Shown here in pieces: positions 1-8,562 of a stretch of DNA of 64,000 bases; position 1 is the first letter of the stretch; the number at the start of each line of letters is the position of its first letter. The notes beneath the pieces were generated by a model. That model made no database searches. It saw only the letters and a list, made by a program, of their open reading frames with translations, and was not told where the DNA came from. The position numbers and the translations under genes are program-made. The DNA is taken from the NCBI GenBank assembly GCA_964403795.1, contig CAYOHP010000014.1, forward strand, positions 24,566-88,565, written 5' to 3'. Source of the stretch: CAYOHP01 sp964403795 [NCBI: uncultured bacterium]. GTDB lineage: Bacteria > Muiribacteriota > UBA6191 > CAZXTJ01.

Positions 1-240
1 GTTGCGCATCCGCCACAGCACCCGGTCGATGCCCGCCTGGGCCGCGTAGTAGGCCGCCATGTCATCGCCGTACTTCAAGGTCAGGCGGCGGGACTGGCTG
101 ATCAGGTCGGCCAGCGACATCCCCAGGATGAAGAGGACGGTGGCGACGATGAAGACCAGGAGCAGCACCGAGCCTCGCCGGTGCCGAGATCCCGACGAGA
201 CTCGCATCCCTTGGCTGCCTGCGGTCTCCACCGGCACCAT
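1..240 (-). CDS. PilX-like type IV pilus assembly protein, N-terminal part (truncated by window edge)
   Basis: Reading leftwards from an ATG at 240, 80 codons stay open to the window edge. After a basic, Ser/Gly-rich stretch comes RRGS and then one hydrophobic segment of about 20 residues (residues 24-45). Next is a polar helix, then YYAAQAGIDR near residues 64-73. This layout (RG, hydrophobic helix, then an AAxAGI/DR element) is typical of PilX N-terminal or prepilin-like proteins that sit in the inner membrane and join pilus or pseudopilus fibres. Start choice is uncertain: ATG 240 lacks a clear Shine-Dalgarno, and an in-frame ATG at 207 is preceded by AAGG. The C-terminal part and the rest of the operon lie outside the window. 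Confidence 0.6.
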   Translation of the reverse strand, partial: MVPVETAGSQGMRVSSGSRHRRGSVLLLVFIVATVLFILGMSLADLISQSRRLTLKYGDDMAAYYAAQAGIDRVLWRMRN

Positions 241-284
241 GATAGGCTGGGCATCCAGAGCCAGCAAGCCGAGGAGCCTCGAAC

Positions 285-1475
285 ATGCCCACTTCCACCC
301 TCTCGCCTCTCCCTCCCGTACCGGGCCCGGCCCGCCGAACCCGCCGGTCGTTGGCGCGTGCGGTGGCGGTCGCCGGACTCCTTGCAGGTGCGGCTTTCGC
401 CCAGGGGACGCCGGGTGGGGATGCGGGTCCCCCCACCGGGGCGCTCGACGAGGCGGGGGCTCCGGCTCCCGGCCCGGTCCCGGTGCCCGGGGCTGCGGTC
501 GAGCCGCCCCCGGTCGCACCGGTGGCGCCTCCGCCCCGGGCCGCCTCGCTGGGACTCAGCCTGGGGGTGAGCCGGAGCTATCCGGGGCTCGACGTGCGAC
601 CCCGGGCTCCCAGCGGTGGCTTCCCCAAGGAAGACCTCGTGAAGATGGCCGAGATCGAGGCCGCGGTGCCCGATCCGGCCGAGGCCCTGACCCGCCTGCG
701 GGGCGGGCTGGGCGGCGCCCTGACCCTGCATCGGGCGGCCGTCCTGGTGACGACCGCAGCCCAGCCGGGGGACGGGTCGAGCCCGGTCCTCGAGGCCGTG
801 TCGGTGATCCTGGGCGGCTTCGAGGTCCCCAAGCTGCACGCCCTGGCCGGGCCTCCCCCGGCGGGGACCCGGGCCGGCGCCACCACTCTGGCGAGCCTCT
901 ACGAGTCCCGCCCCGAGCTCGCCGACCTGAGGGCCGGACTCGCCGAAGGGATCGCCGCGGTGGTCTCCAATCCCCGGCCCGGTGCCTTCGCCGAGGGCCT
1001 GGTCTCGGTGCGGGTGGCGTCCCGCCAGGAGCGATGGATGAACGACCTCGAGGAGCGCCTGGCCGTGCTCCGGGGCAAGACCAGTTTCCCGGCCGGCGAG
1101 ACGCCTCCGGCGCTCGACCGGGCCTTTGCCCGGGCCTACCTCTCGGCGACCGCGGTCGCCGAGGTCGCCTATCGGGCTGCGGCGCTGGCGATCTCCGCCG
1201 GGAAGAAGAAGACCAAGTGGACCGCCCCTTCCGGCCCGGAGGGCCGGATCCAGGTCCGCGACGCGGTGGCAGCCACCTACTATCGCCTGGTCTCGGGCAG
1301 CCCCTCGAACGTGGTCCCGGACTCCCTGGGCGTCGAGCCCGCGCTCTCCGACCGGGTCGGCATCCTGCTCTCGGCGCTCTTCGTGGGGCTGGTCCTGGCC
1401 GGGACCCTGGGCGTATTGCTCGATCCGCCCGAGGCCGCCTGGGTCGACATCGGGGGCGACGCACCGACGGTCTGA
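285..1475 (+). CDS. Secreted/tail-anchored protein of unknown function
   Basis: 396 aa. A basic n-region with RRTRR is followed by a hydrophobic stretch ending AGAAFA (about residues 20-40), which looks like a signal peptide. Then come a Pro/Gly/Ala-rich linker to about residue 100, a roughly 250-residue folded region without a motif I recognise, and a C-terminal hydrophobic helix (about residues 360-380) before a short charged tail. The likely topology is periplasmic with a C-terminal membrane anchor. GAGG lies about 9 nt before the ATG. The gene is divergent from the PilX-like gene and 90 bp upstream of the L,D-transpeptidase gene, so a cell-envelope role is possible but is only inferred from position. 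Confidence 0.75.
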   Translation: MPTSTLSPLPPVPGPARRTRRSLARAVAVAGLLAGAAFAQGTPGGDAGPPTGALDEAGAPAPGPVPVPGAAVEPPPVAPVAPPPRAASLGLSLGVSRSYPGLDVRPRAPSGGFPKEDLVKMAEIEAAVPDPAEALTRLRGGLGGALTLHRAAVLVTTAAQPGDGSSPVLEAVSVILGGFEVPKLHALAGPPPAGTRAGATTLASLYESRPELADLRAGLAEGIAAVVSNPRPGAFAEGLVSVRVASRQERWMNDLEERLAVLRGKTSFPAGETPPALDRAFARAYLSATAVAEVAYRAAALAISAGKKKTKWTAPSGPEGRIQVRDAVAATYYRLVSGSPSNVVPDSLGVEPALSDRVGILLSALFVGLVLAGTLGVLLDPPEAAWVDIGGDAPTV

Positions 1476-1565
1476 ACGCCCGGGGAGCCCAGGACCCGGG
1501 CTCCGGTCGACCTGTCCGGTCCATGCCCGTCCCGGGCTTCGGCCCCGGTCCCGGCGCGCCGATCC

Positions 1566-2612
1566 ATGCATGAGGTGCGCTTGCCCCTTCGTGCTGCCCT
1601 TTTGGCGTTGGCCCGGGAGCGGGTCGGGTACTGCCACGCGGACGGCTCCGGGCTCCGTCCCACCCGGGAATCGCTCCAGGCCCTGGTGCTGCTGCTGGGG
1701 CTTTGCCCCTGGGTCCCGACCGGGCTCCTCGCCTCGGTTCGGCCCGAGGCGTCCCGGGAACCGGGAATCGAGGCATGGGCCGATCCCGGGAGCGGCCTGG
1801 GGGCGCTGGCGGGGCCAGGGGGCGCCGTGGCCCCGGGAAACCCAGGACCCGCCGATGCCTCGGAGGCCGAGGCGAACGACGGGAGCGGAGCCGAGGAGGG
1901 GCGCGAGCCGGTCGCCTCGGTACCGGCCTCCCCTGGCACCACCGGCGAGGCCGTGCCCTCCGACCGGCTCCGGATCGTCATCAACATCCCCGCCCGCAAG
2001 CTGCGCATGTACCGGGGCGAGACCCGGATCTGGGAGGTCCCGGTCGGGATCGGCCGACGCCACTATCCCGAGGAGAAGGGCAATACCCGGACCCGGGTGG
2101 GCAGCTACCGCATCGTTTCCTGGCATGACGACTACCGCAGTCGCCAGTACCCGGTCCCCTGGTCCCGGGACGTCTGGCTGGGGGTCTTCGGGCCGCACAC
2201 CGCCAAACTCGGGCCCCGCGCCTCCTACCAGTACCTGCACGGCACCGCCGGGCCGGAGTGGATGGGTACCTGGCTGGTGGAGAAGGACGGGCCGGAGGTG
2301 CCGCCCCCGGGCGGGTCGGAACCGGTCGACCTCTCGGTGCTCGCCAACGCCGAACTGGGCCTCTCGCATGGCTGCGTGCGGCTCGCCAACACCGACATCC
2401 GCGAGCTCCGCCGCAAGGCCCCGGTGGGGACCGAGGTCGTGAAGATCTACTGCCTCGTGGAGCGGTTCTCCGTGCCGGAAGGCGGGACCGAGGACCGCTA
2501 CCTCCCCAACGTGTACCTTTACCGCGTCCCCGAACCGCTCGGCGTGTTCTGGCCGGAGACGGGCCGGCTCGAAGGCTATCGGGATCCTCCCGACGCCGTC
2601 GGTCCGCGCTGA
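1566..2612 (+). CDS. L,D-transpeptidase (YkuD domain)
   Basis: 348 aa. The C-terminal half is a YkuD domain: it opens with IVINIPARKLRMY (about residue 138), carries a YLHGT segment, and has the catalytic SHGCVRL motif with His268 and Cys270. Family members cross-link meso-DAP residues in peptidoglycan (3-3 links) or attach proteins to the wall, acting in the periplasm. The N-terminal 130 residues contain one hydrophobic segment (about 38-52) and a Gly/Ala/Glu-rich linker, consistent with an anchor plus spacer. The ATG at 1566 has no obvious Shine-Dalgarno, so the true start could be downstream. Confidence 0.88.
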   Translation: MHEVRLPLRAALLALARERVGYCHADGSGLRPTRESLQALVLLLGLCPWVPTGLLASVRPEASREPGIEAWADPGSGLGALAGPGGAVAPGNPGPADASEAEANDGSGAEEGREPVASVPASPGTTGEAVPSDRLRIVINIPARKLRMYRGETRIWEVPVGIGRRHYPEEKGNTRTRVGSYRIVSWHDDYRSRQYPVPWSRDVWLGVFGPHTAKLGPRASYQYLHGTAGPEWMGTWLVEKDGPEVPPPGGSEPVDLSVLANAELGLSHGCVRLANTDIRELRRKAPVGTEVVKIYCLVERFSVPEGGTEDRYLPNVYLYRVPEPLGVFWPETGRLEGYRDPPDAVGPR

Positions 2613-2691
2613 GCCCGTCCGTAGGGTCCGTCCCGCTGCCGACGGCCCGGAGCGGTGCAGACAGGGTGCAGGACCGGCCAGGGAGGTGACG

Positions 2692-3552
2692 ATGGAGTCC
2701 GCGGGACCGAAGGGCAAGGATGCCGGGCTCGGCTACCGGGCCCTGCTGGTCGACATCGACGGGACCCTCCTCGGCGATGGTGACGAGCTGACCGACCGGA
2801 CCCGCACCACCCTGGCGCGGGTGAGGGAGCGGGGCCTGCTCGTGTTCCTGGCCACCGGCCGGAGCATCCACGGCGCCCTGAAGATCCACCAGGAACTGCA
2901 GCTCGACACGCCGCTCATCTGCTACAACGGTCTGGTCATCTTCGAGCCCCGGACCGGCGAGTGGCTGCGCCACCACCGGATCCCCGACGAGTTGGTCCCG
3001 GAGCTGATCGAGGTGGCCCGGCGCTACGCCAGCTTCTTCTTCCTCTTCCACCAGGACAAGAAGTTCTCGCTCCCGTTCGGGTCGTCGGTCCACCGCAAGA
3101 TGGCCGAGACCCTGAAGAACGTGGAGACCGTGGAGCTCGAGGACCTGCCGCAGAAGGAGGTCACTAAGCTGAATCTCTACTGTGATCCCCAGGGGAGCGA
3201 GGCGGTCCGGGGCTTCCTGTCCCGGGCTTCCGAGACGGTACAGGTCGATGTCTTCCCGCTCTCCGCGATCGCGGCCTTCAAGAGCCTCGACCTCATGTAC
3301 CTGGACGTCCAGCCGGTCCATGACGGCAAGGCCCAGGCCCTGGGCTTCCTCCGGGAGCGCTACGGGATTCCGCCTTCGGCCGTCATCGCCTTCGGCGACC
3401 AGGTCAACGACAAGCCCATGCTGCTCTCGGCCGGGCTGGGAGTGGCGGTCGCCAATGCCCCGCCGTCGCTCAAACGCATCGCCACCCTGGTGATCGACTC
3501 GAACCGCAAGGACGGCGTGGCCAAGTTCCTGGACGTGCTGTATCCCTGTTAG
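2692..3552 (+). CDS. Cof-type HAD-superfamily phosphatase
   Basis: 286 aa, close to the usual size of Cof/YbiV-like (HAD-IIB) phosphatases. All four HAD motifs are visible: I, DIDGT near the N-terminus (nucleophile and acid/base Asp); II, LATGRS; III, the Lys in HDGKAQAL; IV, FGDQVNDKPML. Between II and III lies a C2-type cap. Such cytoplasmic enzymes dephosphorylate sugar phosphates, FMN, PLP and similar small metabolites; the substrate cannot be read from the sequence. A GGAGGT 5 nt before ATG 2692 supports this start over the GTG at 2686, which sits inside the Shine-Dalgarno. The gene is convergent with the kinase gene on the right. Confidence 0.9.
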   Translation: MESAGPKGKDAGLGYRALLVDIDGTLLGDGDELTDRTRTTLARVRERGLLVFLATGRSIHGALKIHQELQLDTPLICYNGLVIFEPRTGEWLRHHRIPDELVPELIEVARRYASFFFLFHQDKKFSLPFGSSVHRKMAETLKNVETVELEDLPQKEVTKLNLYCDPQGSEAVRGFLSRASETVQVDVFPLSAIAAFKSLDLMYLDVQPVHDGKAQALGFLRERYGIPPSAVIAFGDQVNDKPMLLSAGLGVAVANAPPSLKRIATLVIDSNRKDGVAKFLDVLYPC

Positions 3553-3750
3553 TTTGGCGGAGGGGGGGCGTGGCCCTCTGTCATGAACGCCTCGGGGGGA
3601 GGGTCCGGCGCACACCGGCGAGCGGGTCCCCACCTGCGAGGACGCCAGCCCTCCCCCTGCGACCCTCTCCCCCAGGGATGCGTGGGTCGACCTCGGCGCC
3701 TGCCGGCGGCTGGATCCGGATGGTCCATGGCAGCCAGGAGCCAGCGGGTG

Positions 3751-3831
3751 GAGCCGGATCGCCCCGGGTTCATCCCGGGGGAGCAGCGAGGCGGAGCCCG
3801 CCCGCGAGCGATCCCCTTGGGGCGAGCTGCA
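3751..3831 (-). repeat. Dispersed GC-rich palindromic repeat, copy 1
   Basis: Reverse-orientation copy of the repeat family best seen at 53759-53950. It carries a perfect 7-bp hairpin (CCCCGGG, loop TTCAT, CCCGGGG; 3762-3780), the conserved gagcagcgaggcggag block, and a second palindrome CCCCTTGGGG (3813-3822) before GCGAGCTGC. It lies in the 334-bp gap between two convergent genes (3553-3886), where I see no other feature. The stem sequence differs from other copies while pairing is kept. Confidence 0.8.
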
Positions 3832-3886
3832 GATCGAGAGGCCTGGCCGGCGCGCGGCGCCGTCACGCTGGCGTTGACGAGGGAGC

Positions 3887-5185
3887 CTATCCCCGGAGTT
3901 TGTCGATGAGGCGGCCGATGAAGGAGCTGCGGGCCGTCTTGGGGGCCTCTTCGCTCAGCTTGTCCATGCGGGGCCATTCGTCGCGGCGGGAGAGCATCTG
4001 GAGGAGGCCGCTGACCATGGTGGAGGTCGGGCTGTTGTCCCCCACCGGCACCTTCTGGAGCACGGCCTTGGCCTTGGCGTAGTCGAACTGGACCATCAGG
4101 TCGACCGCGTAGTCGATCAGGAACTCGCGGTTCTCGGGGTCGCCGAAGATGGCCTTCTCGTACTGCTTGTAGGCGAGGTCGTGGCGGCCGAGCTTGGAGA
4201 GCGCCTTGGCCCGGAAGAAGCAGACCATCGGTCCGCCCTCGTCCTTGGCCTGCATGCGCTGGCCCATGTTGTCGACGAACTCCCACTTCTCCTCGAACAC
4301 GCCGCGGCGCATGGCCATCATCCGGCGCTCGGCCGCGTCGGTGACCAGCTTCGCCTCGATGCCGCCCTCGCCGGCCCCGGCCCGCAGCTTGCCGAGTTCG
4401 ATCAGCAGCTTGGTGGCGTTCTCGATCCGCTCCTCGGGGAGCCGCTGGGTGAGCATCTCGCAGATGCCGTCGAGCTCCGAGGGGACGTCCCGCTTCACGA
4501 TGCTGGGTGGATCCAGGTCCTCGGCTTGCTCGACCCGGATCTCGTCCAGGCTCGACCCCTGCAGGGCCCGCTGGCCGGTCAGCAGTTCGAAGAGGATCAG
4601 ACCCAGGCTGTACATGTCGGCCCGGGCATCGACCGGCATCCCCATGTTCTGTTCCGGGGCGCAGTAGATGACGGTGCCCATCACGGTGCCGGGCTCGGTC
4701 TCCACCAGCCCGTCGGCCCGCTTGGCGATGCCGAAGTCGAAGACCTTGGCCCAGCCCATGTAGGTCAGGATCACGTTGCCGGGCTGGAGGTCCCGGTGGA
4801 TGATCCCGCCCCGGTGCATCGAATGGAGCGCCTCGGTGATGTCGGAGAGGATCTCGAAGCACTGACCCGGGGGCAATGCCCCCTTGGCGCGGACCAGCTT
4901 GTCGAGCGGAGTGCCGCGGAGGTACTCGAGCACCACGTAGGGCGGGGTCTCGGAGAGGCCGTCCTCCACCAGGTTGATCACGTTCTTGTGGTCGAGGTCC
5001 CGGTAGATGTTGACCTCGCGGCGAAGGCGGGAGAGGAACATCCGGCTCTGCTGGATGTTCTGGTGGAGGAACTTCACCGCCACGAAGCGCATGCCCTTCA
5101 GGTCGAAGGCGAGGAAGACCTTGCTCATGCCGCCTTCGCCGAGCTCGCCGACGATGAAGTACGACTTGAAGAACTGACCCTTCAT
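3887..5185 (-). CDS. Cytosolic Ser/Thr protein kinase with C-terminal TPR-like region
   Basis: 432 aa. The kinase domain fills about residues 8-270: Gly-rich loop GELGEGGMSKVF, Lys38 in VAVK, HRD (His130-Asp132), DFG (Asp150) and CAPE. The catalytic loop reads HRDLQPGN, so the lysine normal for Ser/Thr kinases (HRDLKPxN) is Gln134; activity may be altered. There is no membrane segment. The C-terminal 110 residues contain two helical repeats resembling TPRs (a KLGRHDLAYKQYEKAI-type unit), a likely partner-binding part. ATG at 5185 overlaps the TGA of the RNA methyltransferase gene (ATGA), so the pair is probably translationally coupled at the end of a long operon. Confidence 0.88.
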   Translation of the reverse strand: MKGQFFKSYFIVGELGEGGMSKVFLAFDLKGMRFVAVKFLHQNIQQSRMFLSRLRREVNIYRDLDHKNVINLVEDGLSETPPYVVLEYLRGTPLDKLVRAKGALPPGQCFEILSDITEALHSMHRGGIIHRDLQPGNVILTYMGWAKVFDFGIAKRADGLVETEPGTVMGTVIYCAPEQNMGMPVDARADMYSLGLILFELLTGQRALQGSSLDEIRVEQAEDLDPPSIVKRDVPSELDGICEMLTQRLPEERIENATKLLIELGKLRAGAGEGGIEAKLVTDAAERRMMAMRRGVFEEKWEFVDNMGQRMQAKDEGGPMVCFFRAKALSKLGRHDLAYKQYEKAIFGDPENREFLIDYAVDLMVQFDYAKAKAVLQKVPVGDNSPTSTMVSGLLQMLSRRDEWPRMDKLSEEAPKTARSSFIGRLIDKLRG

Positions 5186-6039
5186 GGCACCTGACCGGAG
5201 CGTACCACCGGGGGCGGATCGGCCGAGAGGTTTGCACCGAAGGCGCCGGGGTCCCGGTGCCGGAACCGCTCGTAGGCCAGGAGGGTGGCGCACTGGGCGG
5301 CATTCAGGGATTCCACGCCAGGCCTCATGGGGATCCTCACCGGTAGGTCGGCCGCGGCTTCCCACCCCGGGGGCAGCCCCCCGCCTTCCTGACCTACCAG
5401 CAGCGCTACCGGTGCATCCCAGCCGGCCCGGGTGAAGTCCACCGGAGCCGAGGCGGTGGCCGCCACCACCCGGTAGCCGCGGGCCCGCAGCCGTCCCAGC
5501 ACCTCCGGGTCGAGGTCGAGCCGCCAGGCGGGCACCGTGAACCCGGCCCCGGCGGCGGCCCGGATCGCCTTCCCCCCGTAGGGATCGGCCCCCCCCGAGC
5601 CCTGGAGCACGGCCCGGAACCCGGCGGCCGCAGCGGTGCGCCACATGGTCCCGAGGTTCCCGGGGTCCTGGAGATCGGCCAGCACCAGGAGGTCGCCCGG
5701 GAAGAGCCCCTCGGGACCCTCGCCGGGAGGCTCCCAGACCGGGCAGACCGCGATCGCCCCCTGGGGGGAACGGCTCTCCGAGAGGGCGTCGAGCACGGGC
5801 TCGGAGGCCAGCACCACCGGGATGCCGAGCGCCCCGGCCCGCTCCCGCAGGCTGGCGACCCGGTCCCGGGCCGTCTCGCAGATCCAGACCTCGACCACCG
5901 GGTAGCCGCTCGCCAGGGCCGCCTCGACCACCCGAGGGCCCTCGGCCAGGTAGAGGCCGGCGGCCGCCCGCCCCTTGGGATCGAGCAGGGTCCGCCGTTC
6001 TGCCACCCGAGGGTTCTTCCGGCTGGTGAGGATCTCCAT
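5182..6039 (-). CDS. TrmH/SpoU-family RNA 2'-O-methyltransferase
   Basis: 285 aa. The N-terminal substrate-binding region begins with ILTSRKNPRV, typical of RlmB/TrmH-like rRNA methyltransferases, and contains LAEGPRVVEAAL. The C-terminal SPOUT domain shows motif 1 (LADLQDPGNLGTMWRTA), motif 2 (LLVGQEGGGLP) and motif 3 (IPMRPGVESLNAAQ), which form the knot that binds S-adenosylmethionine. It probably 2'-O-methylates a ribose in rRNA or tRNA; the target is not deducible. ATG 6039 was chosen because MEILTSRKN aligns with family N-termini; an in-frame GTG at 6081 would overlap the upstream gene. The stop overlaps the kinase start. Confidence 0.9.
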   Translation of the reverse strand: MEILTSRKNPRVAERRTLLDPKGRAAAGLYLAEGPRVVEAALASGYPVVEVWICETARDRVASLRERAGALGIPVVLASEPVLDALSESRSPQGAIAVCPVWEPPGEGPEGLFPGDLLVLADLQDPGNLGTMWRTAAAAGFRAVLQGSGGADPYGGKAIRAAAGAGFTVPAWRLDLDPEVLGRLRARGYRVVAATASAPVDFTRAGWDAPVALLVGQEGGGLPPGWEAAADLPVRIPMRPGVESLNAAQCATLLAYERFRHRDPGAFGANLSADPPPVVRSGQVP

Positions 6040-6044
6040 GGACG

Positions 6045-6527
6045 CTAGAACCGCACCGTGTACCGGGCCCGGGGGTTCCACGAGACCCGCTCGCCCTCGG
6101 GCACGGGATCGAGCCCGAGCTCGAACCCCTGGGTCTGGCGGCGGCGGTTCCTGGCCCGGACCGCGTCCCCGCTCTTCGCCAGGTCGTAGAGCCAGGAACC
6201 GAAGAACAGCACCCGGCCCACCGCGTCGAGGTTCCCGGACCGGAGGCCGACCTCGTCGCGGTCGGTGATCCGGCGCCCCACCGAGCTGCCCGGGTGGTTC
6301 AGGTTCATCAGCGCCAGACCGAAGATCTCGCTCATCAGCAGGATCCCCCCGGTGCGGCGGTCCCCGGCGTAGTAGTGACCCAGGCCGTGGACCACCAGCC
6401 CGGGTCCCGCCGAGAGCAGGAAGGCCGTGGTCGGGCTCCGGTCCTCGGCCCGCGCCGGACCCGCCAAGGTCAGGGCCCAGAGCAGGGGGAAGGCCGCCAA
6501 GGCGCGCCGGAGGACGCTCATGGGCAT
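6045..6527 (-). CDS. Small secreted/membrane protein of unknown function
   Basis: 160 aa. A signal peptide ends at GPARA about residue 28. The body has GHYYAGDRRTGG followed by a hydrophobic stretch, resembling small proteins with a glycine-zipper or DUF5683-like GxxYxGxxxxG pattern found next to membrane complexes; this likeness is tentative. The C-terminus is polar and ends in aromatic-basic residues. GGAGG lies 8 nt upstream of ATG 6527, favouring it over ATG 6521. It lies 5 bp before the RNA methyltransferase gene and 58 bp after a membrane-protein gene on the same strand, so it is likely in the operon. Confidence 0.7.
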   Translation of the reverse strand: MPMSVLRRALAAFPLLWALTLAGPARAEDRSPTTAFLLSAGPGLVVHGLGHYYAGDRRTGGILLMSEIFGLALMNLNHPGSSVGRRITDRDEVGLRSGNLDAVGRVLFFGSWLYDLAKSGDAVRARNRRRQTQGFELGLDPVPEGERVSWNPRARYTVRF

Positions 6528-6585
6528 GGCATCGACCTCCGGACCCGACCGGCGAAGGGCCCGGAGCGGGCCGCCCCCCCGGTAA

Positions 6586-7107
6586 CTACTCCCTGAGGAA
6601 GTGGTCCGCGAAGGTTGCCAGGGCGAAGAAGTTCCAGAACAGGATCGAGGCCAGGCCCGCCAGGAGGTAGGGCTGGTCCGAGGCGGGCTGGAAGAGACCG
6701 ACCAGACGGAGCCCCAGGAGGACCAGCAGGCCGACGGAGACCACGGCAGCAGGGATCGCGCCGATGCAGGCGATCCGTCCGAGGTCGAACCGGGAGTCCC
6801 GGATCCATCGCCGGAGATCCGAGAAGGGTCCCAGGTTGAGGACCCCGACCAGCAGTACGATCGGAAGGTTCAGGATCCGGGCACCGACCGGGAGGAGCAC
6901 ATCCCCGCCGAGGCTGGCCAGGCGGGAGACCAGGCCGACCATTCGGGCCACGGTCCGGGCCAGCGGTCCCGGAGGCGGTCCCGGATCGACGTCGTCGGGC
7001 AGGCCCTCCTGGTCGGGGGCGAGGCCGGCGAGGGCCCGCTCCATGCGCCGGGCTCGACGGTTCCGGAGGGTCTCGAGGCGGGCCTTCCGGTCCTTCCTGG
7101 TCCCCAA
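6586..7107 (-). CDS. Membrane protein of unknown function (TTG start)
   Basis: 173 aa. A very basic N-terminus (KDRKARLETLRNRRARR) precedes an acidic-proline linker, then about three hydrophobic helices: one near residues 75-92, a long one near 115-140, and one near 148-167. The start is a TTG at 7107 with a strong AGGAGG five nt before it; the next in-frame ATG is 21 codons on and has no such signal. Positioned 28 bp after the AAA+ gene, it may be the membrane partner of that ATPase, which is inference from position only. Confidence 0.7.
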   Translation of the reverse strand: MGTRKDRKARLETLRNRRARRMERALAGLAPDQEGLPDDVDPGPPPGPLARTVARMVGLVSRLASLGGDVLLPVGARILNLPIVLLVGVLNLGPFSDLRRWIRDSRFDLGRIACIGAIPAAVVSVGLLVLLGLRLVGLFQPASDQPYLLAGLASILFWNFFALATFADHFLRE

Positions 7108-7135
7108 GTACCCCTCCTCCCGAGCCCGGTCCCGG

Positions 7136-8269
7136 CTACTCGTGGTCGGCGGCGCCCCGCAGGGCTCCGGCCCTGCGCGGCGCGAGCTGGCCGGGGTAGT
7201 AGGCGGTGAAGTCGTCCCGGATCAGCCGGTGCTTCATCTCCTCGACCTTCTTGGCCGAGAGGCGGTAGCCCCGGTCGATCAGGTGGTCCTGGAGCAGGGT
7301 GAGCAGCAGCTTCATCGAGTCGCCCCGCCCGTAGAGCTTGGGCAGGATCTTCTGCTTCACCTGCATGTCGAAGGCCATCTTCTCCTCGAGCAGCCCCTGG
7401 GAGTTGAGCAGGTAGAGCTCGATCTCGTCCCGGACCCGGAACCCGAAGTGGAAGTGGTGGGGCTCGAGCAGCTTCCAGATGTCGACGATCTCGCCCCGCC
7501 AGCGACGGGCCACATCGGTGACGCCGGGATGGTCGAGGCTGCGGCGGAACCGTTCCAGCTGCCCGAAGGTGTAGGGCAGGGGATCGGGAGGAGCCGACTT
7601 CACCGAGTCCTGGAACAGGTCGTTGACATCGATCCCGAACTCGATCGAGTTGGCCCGGTCCAGCACCTTGTCCGAGAACGCGTAGGTGGTCTCGTCCATG
7701 TTCACGGTCCCCACGAAGAAGAGGTTGGGCGGCCAGTTCAGGGTCTCGCCTCCGTCGAGGTGGATGCGGCGCTCCTCGGGGGTGCTCCCCTCCATGGCCG
7801 AGAGGAACCTCGCGAAGTAGTGCTCGACCCGGGCCAGGTTCATCTCGTCGAGGCACACGAAGAAGAGCTCGTCCCGCTTCTGGCGCCAGCAGGCGTGGGC
7901 GGCCCGGATCACCCGGGTGAAGCGGGTGTCGACGTGCTTGCCCGAGGCGGCATCGAAGGTCCCCAGCAGGTCCTCGTCGGAGTCCCAGTGGGAGGAGACC
8001 GGCACGATGTCGTAGTGGGCCGCGAAGGCCTTGGCCAGCAGCCGGGTGATCTGGGTCTTGCCGGTACCGGAGATGCCGGCCAGGATCACGAACGGCTTGG
8101 TCTTCAGGCAGATGTAGTAGTTCTTGATCATCTCCTCGGGGAAGGTGAAGCCGGCGGCCCGGATGAACCCGATGGCGGTGTCGACCCGCTTCTGCTCCTC
8201 GACCAGGTCCCCGGGGTCGATGCCGCGCACCGTGACCGCCGCACCGGATCCTCCCGTGGCCCGGGTCAT
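7136..8269 (-). CDS. McrB-like AAA+ ATPase (AAA_5 type)
   Basis: 377 aa. Walker A is AGISGTGKTQI (about residues 61-70), Walker B is FFVCLDEMNLAR, and the sensor region has FVGTVNMDETT, the NxD form typical of the McrB/MoxR/dynein-like AAA branch. The C-terminal third is helical with a KVEEMKHRL segment. McrB proteins form nucleotide-driven hexamers that work with the McrC nuclease in cleaving modified DNA, but no McrC-like gene is nearby; the only close partners are the 88-aa protein upstream (ATGA overlap at 8266-8269) and a membrane protein downstream. Function beyond an ATP-driven remodelling step cannot be assigned. Confidence 0.85.
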   Translation of the reverse strand: MTRATGGSGAAVTVRGIDPGDLVEEQKRVDTAIGFIRAAGFTFPEEMIKNYYICLKTKPFVILAGISGTGKTQITRLLAKAFAAHYDIVPVSSHWDSDEDLLGTFDAASGKHVDTRFTRVIRAAHACWRQKRDELFFVCLDEMNLARVEHYFARFLSAMEGSTPEERRIHLDGGETLNWPPNLFFVGTVNMDETTYAFSDKVLDRANSIEFGIDVNDLFQDSVKSAPPDPLPYTFGQLERFRRSLDHPGVTDVARRWRGEIVDIWKLLEPHHFHFGFRVRDEIELYLLNSQGLLEEKMAFDMQVKQKILPKLYGRGDSMKLLLTLLQDHLIDRGYRLSAKKVEEMKHRLIRDDFTAYYPGQLAPRRAGALRGAADHE

Positions 8270-8532
8270 CGGAACACCAGCCGGTGGAAGCGTCCCGTGA
8301 CCCGGTCGCGGGTGTCGGCCGGAACCAGTCGATCCAGCAGCTCCTCGAAGCCCTGGTGGTACCAGATGCGGAGCTCCTCGACCGAGACCCGCTGGGGATC
8401 CAGGCCGTGGTCGGCGAGGCTCCGGGAGAAGAGCTCCTCGACCCGTTCCCGGCCCCCGGCCTCGGCCGGGACCGAGAAGCGCCCCCCCTCCTCGAAGAGG
8501 ATGTCGGCGATCCGATGGGCCAGGAGGTTCAT
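8266..8532 (-). CDS. 88-aa protein coupled to the AAA+ ATPase
   Basis: Small acidic-to-basic helical protein with no signal peptide or membrane segment. A motif WYHQGFEELLDRLV lies in the C-terminal half. Its TGA overlaps the ATPase ATG, so the two are probably made together and may interact. It begins 30 bp after the RND pump gene. I do not recognise a family; it could be a small adaptor or the remnant N-domain of a McrB-like protein encoded separately. Confidence 0.7.
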   Translation of the reverse strand: MNLLAHRIADILFEEGGRFSVPAEAGGRERVEELFSRSLADHGLDPQRVSVEELRIWYHQGFEELLDRLVPADTRDRVTGRFHRLVFR

Positions 8533-8562
8533 GGCGATCCCGTCCGGAGGTGCCCTCCCAGC

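Noticed and set aside
102-2717. Very long minus-strand open frame over the first genes
   Set aside because: It runs antisense to the L,D-transpeptidase and HAD genes, has Pro/Arg/Gly-rich nonsense composition and no motif; long shadow frames are expected at this GC content.
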